Below, in pieces: positions 1-12,400 of a DNA stretch of 64,000 nucleotides. The number at the start of each line of letters is the position of its first letter. Within the stretch, counting starts at the first letter, position 1. The DNA is from Bathymodiolus brooksi. Its lineage: Eukaryota > Mollusca > Bivalvia > Mytilida > Modiolidae. The DNA is taken from positions 28,696,186 to 28,760,185 of the forward strand of contig OY804585.1 in NCBI GenBank assembly GCA_963680875.1, in the 5' to 3' direction. The position numbers and the translations under genes are program-made. The notes under the pieces were generated by a model. That model searched no databases. It was not told the DNA's origin and worked only from the letters and a program-made list of their open reading frames with translations.

Positions 1-420
1 GTTTATTATAATTAACATTTTTTATAATCTCTCTATAGTTGCTGGTTTAGAAGATCCAGATGTTTATTATAGTTAACATTTTTTATAATATAGTTGCTGG
101 TTTAGAAGATCCAGATGTTTATTATAGTTAACATTTTTTATAATCTCTCTATAGTTGCTGGTTTAGAAGATCCAGATGTTTATTATAATTAACATTTTTT
201 ATAATCTCTCTATAGTTGCTGGTTTAGAAGATCCAGATGTTTATTATAATTAACATTTTTTATAATCTCTCTATAGTTGCTGGTTTAGAAGATCCAGATG
301 TTTATTATAATTAACATTTTTTATAATCTCTCTATAGTTGCTGGTTTAGAAGATCCAGATGTTTATTATAGTTAACATTTTTTATAATCTCGCTACAGTT
401 GCTGGTTTAGAAGATCCGGA
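1..420 (+). repeat. 61-bp tandem array copying an intron end and exon start
   Basis: Seven near-identical units, one short at about 55 bp. Each holds an AT-rich intron end, a TAG acceptor (in the last unit CAG) and the first 23 bases of the exon that begins at 399. Acceptor-like junctions are at 39, 94, 155, 216, 277, 338 and the functional 399. Confidence 0.95.
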
Positions 421-475
421 GGAAGACGCTCCAAAGCTGATAAAAACAACACATCTACAGAGTTATGAACCACAA
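399..475 (+). CDS. KIAA1549-like: Gene 1 exon (first visible)
   Basis: The acceptor is ctacag. The exon reads (x)TT then [20 protein letters not shown] and SYEPQ, and ends at a plausible donor CAA|gtaaag in phase 0, which fits the next exon. If that donor is not used, the frame stops two codons later at 482-484, so a terminal exon is the alternative reading. The first 23 bases are repeated six times upstream with imperfect acceptors. Confidence 0.6.
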
Positions 476-3400
476 GTAAAGTAGTCACATGATGTTTTTC
501 ATATTTCTAATTTATTAAATTATGACTTTTTTAAAATTGTATTATTTTTATACTATATAGACTTATAACATAGATTTGTGTAATATTTCATTAATTTCTG
601 GGTTGTACAAATAAATGGGTTTTGTTTTACTTTTTATGGTTGCGGTTTTTTTTACTGGCTTGAGGTGATGCATTTGTTGATAGGTAATTTTATATTTTAA
701 TTTTGTGTAACCTAATTTTGTGCATTTTTCATTCAAGGTAACAATTACATATGTTACACTCGTATACAGGACCCTTTCAATATTTTTATTTGATATAGAT
801 TTCATTTCAACTGTCACCACTGCCATAATTCATCGAATGAAATGAATCTTTATTAAATTATTAGATTTCTTAATAAAAATAAAAAAAGGGGGGAGAATAT
901 GAAGATAGAATATAAAATCTCTTGAGTAAGAGAAGGCTCAGTTGCTGAGAAGAGAATGATTTTTTGTTAAATAAAATTATTTTACCCAATAATTTAAAAA
1001 AATTGTGTGAATTAATGTATTAGTTTGGTCGTTTTTTGAGAAAATTGATGAGTATTGAATAATGAAGCTATATCTGATCGATAGACTGAGTAATTTATGA
1101 GTATTGAATATTGAGGACAATATCTGCTCAATAGACTTAGTTGATTTGATAGACATTGAAGACATAGTGAAACTTTCAATTTAGTCAATGCAAAAAACAA
1201 AAAGAAATTGAAGTTTTTCTTCAACATCAGTAAAAAATTCTAAAGTGGATGGTGTGAAAATACTGTCGAAGCAGAATTAGATTGTGTTATAATTACATTC
1301 TTGAAGCATGGGAATAATTTAGAAGTAGTGGAAAAAAATATATGATGAAAGAAACTTTATAATGTACCGTGCTAAATAATGTTGACATGAGACTGAAGTG
1401 ATCGATCTTGTGAGGTTTGAACAATGTGTTAGATTAATGATGATAATGTAAAGTGTACGAAGAACTTATTTTGTGCGAGGTGAAGTAAACCATTTTTATG
1501 AAGAACTTATTTTGTGCGAGGTGAAGTGAACCATTTTTACGAAGAACTTATTTTGTGCGAGGAGAAGTGAACCATTTTTACGAAGAACTTATTTTGTGCG
1601 AGGTGAAGTGAACCATTTTTACGAAGAACTTATTTTGTGCGAGGAGAAGTGAACCATTTTTATGAAGAACTTATTTTGTGCGAGGTGAAGTGAACCATTT
1701 TTACGAAGAACCTATTTTGTGCGAGGTGAAGTGAACAATTTTTACGAAGAACTTATTTTGTATGAGATCAATATCGATAATATGGGAAGCAATATTCTAA
1801 AAAAAAAAAAAAAAAGGATGAGTAAATCGTGTGAAATAATGATTATGTCATGAAAAGGGGAGGAATGTAATGATAAAAGAAGGATGTTAATGAAAAAACA
1901 ATTCTGGTTTTAAAAAAAACCTAGTTTTATGTGGAGAAAATCAGTTTATTGGTGAAAATTGTGAAAAAATGCTGACTTTGGCTTAATGTGAAAAAATGCT
2001 GACTTTGGCTTCATGCAGTAAGATAATAGGCGAGCTTTTTGCAGTTGCAAATGAGTAAATTTGTGGTAATCCGATATAAACTTTCAAGAGCAAGTTGGAA
2101 AATATTTCGATGAACTTGGAACACACATGATAACTTACCCAGGGAATAGAAACATGTCAAAATCTGTCTGACACATGACACTGGTTTCTTCTTTTTAAAT
2201 GACCTTACATGTATGAAAATGAATAATTGATGATAAAACATAGATGTACTGTATTTGACTTGTAGATTGACGAAGATTTACAAGAAAGTAAGAATGCAGA
2301 AAGGAAGAAAAATAAACAAAGATTGAGAGAAAAGAGAAAGAAGAGAGAAAAAGGTTTGTAGACGGTATCCTTTCATCTTTCTATTTCTTACCTTGACAAG
2401 TGAGAAAACTTGTACCAATATTGACCAAACCTCTCATACTTTTTCAAGAGTTGTTGCAGTGCTTGGGCTGGCCCATCCCTCCCTCATTTCTACGTTGTTG
2501 AACATGGTCTCGTCTTGAATATAACTGAAATATTGTACACTGGACATTCATCAAAAAACAAAAATCCACAAAAAAAGATAATGAACAAATAATCATGATT
2601 TTACACTACAGTGTACTTGTATTGGATATGATTTATTGGTTTATTATGACAATGGAATTTTATATTACAGATCAAGACACTATGAAACAATATTTATCAG
2701 GTCAGGAAGAAATAAATGCCATACTGGGACAACCCTCTGATGACATACCAGATGTGTTTATACATAAACCAAAAAGGTAAGTACATTTTGTTTTGTATTT
2801 TAATTTTATTCCTGCAATCTGCCAACAATTATTGTTTTCTGTGTAGTGTTTTGTAGATCATTATTTACTGTTTGACTTTTTTCTTTTGGCCATTGTGTTG
2901 TCTGTCCTTCTTAGATTGACAGCTTCTGATTACCCTTTTGGTATCTTAGATTTACAGCTTCTGATTACCCTTTTGGTATCTTAGATTTACAGCTTCTGAT
3001 TACCCTTTTGGTATCTTAGATTTACAGCTTCTGATTACCCTTTTGGTATCTTAGATTTACAGCTTCTGATTACCCTTTTTGGTATCTTAGATTTACAGCT
3101 TCTGATTACCCTTTTGGTATCTTAGATTTACAGCTTCTGATTACCCTTTTGGTATCTTAGATTTACAGCTTCTGATTACCCTTTTGGTATCTTAGATATA
3201 CAACTTCTGATTACCCCTTTTGGTATCTTAGATTTACAACTTCTGATTACCCTTTTGGTATCTTCAAATTTTTCAAACAAATTACAGAAATACAGATAGA
3301 TATTTGCTTTATTTATATACTAGTCAGATATAGTCTCCTGGTATCCTGATTCTAAGTAGAGCAAACAGTGAAGACAAATAAGAAATGTGTACCAGTGTAA

Positions 3401-6400
3401 CATGAATGCCTTTGAAAACAGTTTAGAATGGCCTTGCAGTGAGGCTTGTTTCAATTGTTTTTATTAAACCTGAGAAAGTTTGTAAATTTTGACATAATAA
3501 ATTGCAAGCTAAACACAATATATCTACATTGTCAACAAAAATTAAATTAATTGATACACGATGTGAAACAGGTGAGAAAAGCTGGCCAAAAATCAATTCT
3601 GACAAAACCAATCAAAGATATAGTAAATATATAAACAACGCCTCATCTTATAATATTATTTTAGCTATAGTTAGACACAAAAGGGTAGGCTTGTCTCTTC
3701 TTTCATTAGTAGCTTGTACTGCTTTCTAAGTAAAATTTGGCTCAGACGAGGTGTACTCCATTCAGCATTATGTGATCATGTTTGTCAGTGACTTGCCGCA
3801 GGTTGGTGGTTTTCTCCAGGTACTCCGATTTCCTCCACCAATAAAACTGACCGCCACGAATAATTGAAATATTGTTGAAAGTAGCGTTAAACACCATAAC
3901 CCACCCACCCCTTAGTAAAATATTTGAATATTTATTTCAGGAGGAAAAATTCTAAGAGTAAAGAAGGAGTAGAGGCAAGTTATATTATTTTTTATAACCT
4001 TGATCTTTCAGAGGATGTGAATGGTGTATCATGTAAAGTGATTCACAGTAATGTTTTGCTCAAAATAATAATAACCATAAAATTTTCTTTCAATTTGACG
4101 CCAACAGTAGATAGAAAAACTGGGATTGATGAATCGTAACTAAAATTCAAGGTCAATATGATACTATCGGGAGTGAAAACAAATATGCTTGAACCCTGCT
4201 GATAAAAGGCATTTCCACCCTCGTTTTAGGCAGGGGTATATATATATATATATATATTCTCCTGATACCAGTGGATTATGATATTTTACCAATCTGGATG
4301 TTAAATTTTAAAGATTTAAAGCTTTAGCAAGAGCTTTACAATTTGAAAGTTAATTATCAAGAGTGGAAAAATATCATAATCCACTGATAACAGAAGGAGA
4401 ATCTGTTTCTCCTGTGATCAAAATGTCAAAAATATTTTTAGAATGTTAATTTCCGTCATTTAAAATAACATTGAAAGGAAATTGGTGTGAATTCTCATGC
4501 AGAAATTTGACCACTAGTTTTACGAAAATAAAATAACTGCTTGAATATGCTAAGAATAGGAGAAACATGAATTCCTCTTGATTGAATATTATAAGTTATT
4601 AATTACACTTTTGTTACTTTAAACATATTTTATTGTCAAACAAATACAAACAATGGATCAGACACAAGTTATAAACTTACGAGGTCTATAACTTGTGTCT
4701 GATCCATCGACTTTTGTTATTCGTGATATATTAATTTTCATTCATAAGTGTTTAGAAAAGTTCACCTCACCTTATTCTGTTTTTATCTTGTTTATGTTTA
4801 GAAAAGTTCACCTCACCTTATTCTGTTTTTATCTTGTTTATGTTTAGAAATAATTACACTATACTGCAATTGCAGGAAAATAATATTTGATAGTTCATTG
4901 ACAAATTATCATAGCAAATTGCAATAATTTCCAGCAATTTAATAAAAATGAAAAGCAAAAAAAAAACAAAAAACCACACTAATCAGAACAGTTCTAAAAT
5001 CTAGTCAAAATATCGTTGAAAAACAGTCAATACCCTTTAACCGGTTAAACCACACCACATTGTTGTACCTTTCCCACTGGATTTCCAAGGTCATATGTCG
5101 TGCTCTTTTTGTGTTTAACAGTGAGTTTAGTGAAGATTGTTCATTTTGTTGATATCGTAGGAATTGATGATCTTCACTGTTTAAACATTCTTTTCATAAC
5201 CCTGATAGTTATTTTTAAAGATTGTTAACAAAGGTTATTATAATTGAATATTTTTGTGACTATTATTTAATGAGTTTTTTTCCTCTAATATTTTACAACA
5301 CAGAATCAAGGATATGTTGAAGACGAGTCTTTACGTGAGGCCAGGAAAAGGATGCATCGACTGTTAGATGATGCATTCTCACTCATATCACCTACTGGTT
5401 CCACTAGTGGGGATGAGGGGTAGGTACCAGTTTTCATATTCTTTGTTTTAATGTCTCATAAAAAAAAAATTCATAAAGTTTTTCCTCTTTTTGTTCATTT
5501 TTAGCGTAATTTCATATAATATCATACATGCAAACATATATATATATACATACATACTTAGACCGTCGTGATCATATGGTAGTTGGATTTACATCTACCT
5601 GTGCAATCAGTGCCTATCACCACTAAAGTTGTTAGTTTGAATCCTGCTCAGGCGAGGTGTGCTTGATACAACATTATGTGATAAAGTTTGTCAGTGACTT
5701 GCTACAGGTCAGTGGTTTTCTCTGGGTACTCCGGTTTCCTCCACCAATAAAACTGACTGCCACGAAACTGAAATATTGTTGAAAGTGATATTAAACACCA
5801 TAAACCAAACTAAACCAATCAGTTTAATAATAGATTTTTTCAGAAAATGTTATTCTTTTTGTAAATACATTGGAAGGACAAAGTATGGTGGGAGATGCTT
5901 ATTTCACTCTACTTCACTCTACTTTTCCAGTGAAAATAAATGAATGTCCAAAATCTTTCTTCTATAATCACTCTTAGAATCATTTCTTAATCTACTCTTT
6001 AACAATAAAAAAGATCATGTTTTAATTCTAATTCATTTTTTAAGTAATGGGAAAGATATAATTAACAGAACAAAAAGTGGTAGAGATAAATCTCCTCTAA
6101 GAAAATTTACACACAGGTATCAGCTTATTTCTTCATGTCACAAACATTTTAATGAAAATCACATGTAAAAAGGCACTTTATGTTCAAATCTGTTTGCATG
6201 TATATTTGTGATCTTTTACTAAATGTAAAATATTTGACTTTTTTTTCCACAAAAAAAAGAAAAAGAAATTTGAAATCTATTTCGTACAATGTTTTGTAAA
6301 GAAAAATAGATGAGTTCGTTATTGTTTACATCACATCACAACATTTTTATTGAGAATCACACATAAAGATACATTATATATTCAAATCCACAACAATGTA

Positions 6401-9400
6401 TATTTTTAACCTTTACGTGTATAAAATATATTGGACATTTTTTAATAACGAAGAAAATTTAATTTATACAATGCTGCTGTTACAAACACCAAGGCAGAAA
6501 TGGAGCAATGCATTGTAGTCGTTGTTTCAGATCTGACTTTTTCTTTTTTGATCGTTTGTTGTTTCCTTAAATTCAGTTTCCTGGCCCATACATATCGATT
6601 GGAATTCAAAAGGCAAAAATAACGTAATAGATAATTTTTATTTTGGTTTGATTAGTTCTCATTTCGATTATGCTTTGAGACAATGTTTTTATTATTCTTA
6701 CAAAAATTTATTTTTATGTTTGAAAACTATGAAAGCCTGTTGTGTTTCTAGATCTCTATATAAGGTCAAGATATAAGTGAACAGCAAACAATGACTCACA
6801 GAATCACCTTCAAAAGAAACCGATTCATTTTGTTACTGGAAACTACAAGATTTTAACATGTTATATGATATTACATGGTTTGGGGGCAGTTTACGCTTAA
6901 TAAACCATGAAGCGGTTTTTGAAAAGTATAACCTGTTCAAAAATTGAACATACTCCTTATAATTTAATTTTTGCAACAAAATTTAATGATTCCTTGGTTT
7001 TAATTTTGATTATTTCATGGGACTATTTGAATTTGTCGTTGGTGGAATCACAATACCAACACAGGTTATCATGTATAATCAATGTTGCTCCAGGCAGATC
7101 AGCCAATCAGATTGCAGTATTCACATCAAATTAAATTATTTAAGGAATATTTGAAATTGTTGAACAGGTTATACGATATAACCTGGTTTGGGACAGTTTA
7201 CGCTTAATAAACCGCAAAGCGGTTTATGAAAAGCGTAAACTGACCCAAACTAGGTTATGTAAGTATAACCTGTTCAACAATTTCATGTATTCCTTATAAT
7301 TTAATTTTTACAACAAAATTTAATGATTCTTCGATTTTAATTACGATTATTCCATGTGACTATTTGAATTTGTCGTTGGCGGATGAACACGTTGGTGACA
7401 TCACAATACCAACCCAGGTTATCGAGTATAACCAAAATTTGCTCCAGGCGGATTAGCCAATCAGATTGAAATATTCAAATCAAATTAAATTATTTACAAT
7501 TTGGAATTAAGCATCAAAATTGCTATTTTTTATTTAGAATAAAAGTATAATTTATACTTGTTATAATTGTTGACCATAATAAGTAATTTGACCTTTAACA
7601 TAGTTCAAGGAGAAGAAGGAGACAGAGGTGATGAATATTATTAATTATAGTCATATTCTTATCAGGGTTGTAAAGAAAAATCTTAAGAGTTATTTCCCTT
7701 TATATTTTAACTACATTAAAAATCACATTGAAGATATTTATAGAAGTAACCATATAATGGAAGATACTATTGTTTTGTTTTTGTTTTTGTTTTTGTCTAG
7801 AAAGGGGACAAAATGGATAGAAAAAGTTTTGTGTGATAGATAAAATTGTATATTTGCTATTAGTGCAAATTTTTGATTTAAAAACAAAAAAGTAATTTAC
7901 ATGGAAAATATTGTTTCCATGACAAATTATAGTAACTAACAGTAGGCGATTTTTCTTCATAAGCCACATCCATCGTTTCTTAAATCTTCTACTAATTTGT
8001 CAGTCTGCTATTAATTTGAATGCTATGTCGTTCCAGTAAAATTATGTCAGTATTACCTCCCTTGTTTTACGTATCGTGCATTACTGGTAAATATTAAGTA
8101 TTGTAGTTTTTATAGACGAGACTTGTATTTTGTATATAGATAAATGTATTTGCCGTTTTCTTAAGAATTTATCATTTTTTTAACTACTACAACTGGTATA
8201 TATAATTATTACTTAAAAGTAATTAGTTATAGGAGGGGTGGGGGGGGGGGGGGGTCGTGATCATATGGTAGTTGGATTTACAACCACCTTTGCAATCAGT
8301 ACCTATCACCACTGACGTGAGTTCGAACCCCGTTCATGGCGAGTTGTACTCAATACAACATTATGTGATAAAGTTTATCAGTGACTTGTGACAGGTCGGT
8401 GGTTTTCTCCGGGTACTCCTGCTTCCTCCACCAATAAAACTAACTACCACGATATAACTGAAATATTGTTGAAAGTGGCATTAAACACCATAACCCTAAC
8501 CCCTAGTAATCAGTTATGTTATATATTTATAGTTTTTCTGAATAAATAATAGACAAAGTTATATACCGTGGGGTATAGGGGGGGGTACTCATCACATTTC
8601 ACAAAATAAATTTGATCAGTCACAGCTCACAGAAATCAAATTTTTGTTCTCTTTCACTCATCACAGTGACTAACAGTTGCTCATCACAAATCACACACAA
8701 AACTTGGAAATAAACGTATATAGATTTGAGGAATGATGTTATTTTTGTCCACGATGATCAATATGAAATTATGTTGATTATTAACTTGTTAAAGATGTGC
8801 TGTTATTTTATAATAAAAACAAATTTTGTTTTCTTCTGAAAACCCGTAAAAGCATGAATTAGTATATTTTGCATGATATATTGAACAAATAGAGGCATTA
8901 TTATAGAGCATGTTACTCTTTTAGAATATTAATATATTAAATTTGTCTCTTGATATTGTTTTGGATTATTTTTTTATTTGAAAATATAAAAAATGAGTAG
9001 TGACATAGAATTTCTTGTCTTAAAATGTTTGTTTTTTTCATGAAAAAAAAATACATAACCAAGCTACACTTTTGTGCTGGTCCCAAGCCAGGACTTGGAT
9101 TTCCAAAGTCACATGTTATGATTACTTTTATGTTCCATTAGTTGAGGTTAGTGGTAGTTGTTCGTTTTGTTGATATTGGTGGATTAGTTGACCATCACTG
9201 TTTAAACTATATTTACATAATTACATGTAAAAAATGAAATGATAAAACTTGAAAGTAGCTGAGCACAAAAGCCTCAGTTGAGCTTCCGATTTTTGATTTA
9301 TTATTTTTTATTGATTTTTTTTTTATGTGTATATTTATTTATTAAAGCTAAATAAAGCTAAATAAAATTTGATCCATCGATATTTGTTTTGTAGAAATAA

Positions 9401-12400
9401 AGTATCACCAGAAACTAGCCAGACAAAAGAAGGGTAAGTAGTTTGAACAATACCACATTATTTCCTCCAATTGATAAAAAAAATTAAAATGGCAGTTGTT
9501 TGTTTGTTGCATAACATCCAGGTATGTTCATGACAATTAACATTAATATTGGACGCATTTAAGATATTTTCTGCTCAGTAAGTAATTGCTCATTTCACCC
9601 AAGGTTTAAATCATTTTGTTTCTTCTCATCAGTCACTAGGCAATGCAGAAGTAAAATCTGGAAAATAATGAAAGCTACATTTTTGATGAAAATCCCAATG
9701 AACAAATTGTTCATTTTTAAAAACCTTAATAATGTATAAAAAAAGTTGACCTACCCATCTAAGGTAATGAAAGTGTTTGGTTTTTTTTGCCTTTTTTCAG
9801 GAGATATCTATCTGGTTTGCCATTTAACATGTTGGCTTAAATTCAGTCAGAAGATAATATGAGATCTCTTTTTTTTTACAGAGATGGTTTTTCCTCAGAT
9901 AATAACTCAGTTTTTGAGTAAGGAAACCAGTACCATGCATGGTTTCTGTCACTTTTCAGTTTCATGTAGATAAAAATATATATGCATCAACCAATCATTC
10001 AGTTCATTAATATATATGTACTTTGACAAAAGTTGAAAGCCACCTGTTCTGGTTTATTTCATAAATATTTCTTTTGAAATAAATAAAATATTTTTAGATA
10101 GACTTGTACTATAACATAACTGTACACACAAGCTTTAATTAAATATACAACAGTCTTAGAAAAAAAAATTATGTGTGTGCTTAAAACTGGTTTATAACTG
10201 GTGTCGCATTCCCATATTTCAAAGTATGTTTGCTACAAGAGATTTATCAAATAGTCTTATGTTTTTAAAGCATGGTAAGATGAAATTTGAATTCATATAC
10301 AATGTATAATGGAAAGTTTGCAAACTGTTTGAAGGTCAAAGACAGATTTAACATTATGTGATAAAGTGTGTCAGTGACATGTGGCAGGTTGGGGGTTTTC
10401 TCCGAGTACTCGGGTTTCCTCCACCAAGAAAACTGATTGCCACGATATAACTGAAATATTGTTGAAAGTGGTGTTAAACACCACAAACCAAACAAAAGAC
10501 AGATTTTAGCAAAAGATAAGATGGCAATGTTTGGTTGATAGTCCATTCTTTCTGGAGCATAACATTTTCATATTATATACTCCTTAATTATCATGCGTAA
10601 TAACCAATTTTTCCAATCTATTAACCATGAATGGCGCATTTTGCAGACAGTTGTCTATCTCACAAGAAAATATTGCCAGAAAATGGTACATGTATTAGAA
10701 TTGACTTAATGTACCTGTAATACACGTAATAGCATGCGTTCATGGCGAGGTGTACTTGATACAACTTTATGTGGTAAAGTTTGTCAGTGACTTGTGACAG
10801 ATCAGTGGTTTTCTCTGGGTCCTCAAATTTCCTCCACCAATAAAACTGACCACCATGATATAATTGAAATATTGTTGAAAATGACATTAAACAACATAAA
10901 CATAATCCTAAGCTAAACCATAATAACATAAGGTCATTGAAAAAAATAGGGGGGTGCTCAACTTTTGTCAAAGTGTATACATGTACAGAGACGTGCCAAA
11001 AGTATTCGGTCACTAATTTTTTACTATATATTTCATATAAAACCACAATTTTTTAAAACATTATTCCAAAGTCAATTCTTGTTCGATTTTGATGAAATTT
11101 CCACCAACAGAAGCGAGAACGTACGTAGTTTTCTGTGATTATTTTAAAATATTTTTTGGGAGCAAAGATTTTAAATGTTCATGATTTAAACACAAACTTA
11201 AATTATTTGTCTTCAAATGTACTATCATTGTATTGTATTTTTGACGTTCAAAATTTAGTTTTGTGTTTAAAACGTGAACTCATAAAAATTATAGATTATA
11301 AATTTATGCTAAAATTACAGTGTAAAACTACATTTAATTCTGTTTTTGTTGGTATAAAAATCATCAAAATCGAACAAGAGTCGACTTTGGAATAATGTTT
11401 TTAAAAAATGTGGTTTTACATGAAATATATAGTAAAAAATCACAGTGACCGAATACTTTTGGCACGTCTCTGTATATATATATATATATAATACATTTCT
11501 CTGACGTCACACTATTGTTCAAACAGTGGATTATTTTTAAGAATCTACAGTTTATTCTTTTGTTCTTGAATATATGAACTTTAACCTTTTACTGTTTTAG
11601 GCTTAAAAACGTAATATATATATTTTAGGACTTTCGGGTATCGAACCACTGCTGGGCTTTTTAAAGCCTACTTTGGCTTTCAAAACTTCCATCTAACCAC
11701 TCGGCTACGGTGACCACACTACTATACACTATAATTAGTATATATGACTCTTGATAGTAAGCTTTGTGAAAAAAAATATCAACAATTTGTTTTAAAAAAG
11801 CAATTGATCAATATATACAAGACACGATACAAGTATTTCAGATCTGGCATAATTTATGATAAGAACTGACGAGTATGTGTACATTTAAAATGTATTCTCG
11901 CAATACAAAAACAACCAACGAACCGACTGCAAGTAATAACAAATCAGACAGACCACAGGTGAACACTTGGGACAATTGAAAGACCTTGAAATATCTAAAT
12001 ATAAACGATTCTATTCACTTGAAAGATCTTGAAATATCTAAATATAAATGAGAATCAAAAGCACGAATGCCGATACAATTTTGTTGTTTATTTTTTGTTA
12101 ATTGTGTCTTATTTAGCTTTCTGAACATTAAAAAGGTAAAAATATAAAATGAAAACACTGTTGCAGATGGAAATGTATTATGTAAGAGAATACACTCCAA
12201 CATGTAGATTCTTAAAAATAATCAACTCGACCTTTACGGGTCTCGTTGATTATTTTTATGAATCTACAGTTGGAGTGTATTCTCCATTACATGAACACAA
12301 AAAGATGTGTCACAGCCTTAACAATAATCACTGTTTATAGAACCAGAAATTATCACATATCACATCCAAATAATAGACCATTAGATTTTGAGTTTTCTGG

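Noticed and set aside
1..420. CRISPR-like array
   Set aside because: Repeats abut with no unique spacers, the unit holds a splice acceptor and exon start, and the genome is animal.
1012..1227. Overlapping minus-strand ORFs near 1 kb
   Set aside because: AT-rich chance frames with no splice sites, on the strand opposite to gene 1.
10265..11046. Minus-strand ORFs of 93 and 128 codons
   Set aside because: They are antisense readings of SINE copies; the same peptide-like string ([11 protein letters not shown]) appears at other SINEs, for example 23719-24015.
11135..11395. 86-codon ORF inside the Tc1/mariner-type element as a transposase
   Set aside because: Low-complexity AT-rich residues, no DDE motif, and far too short.
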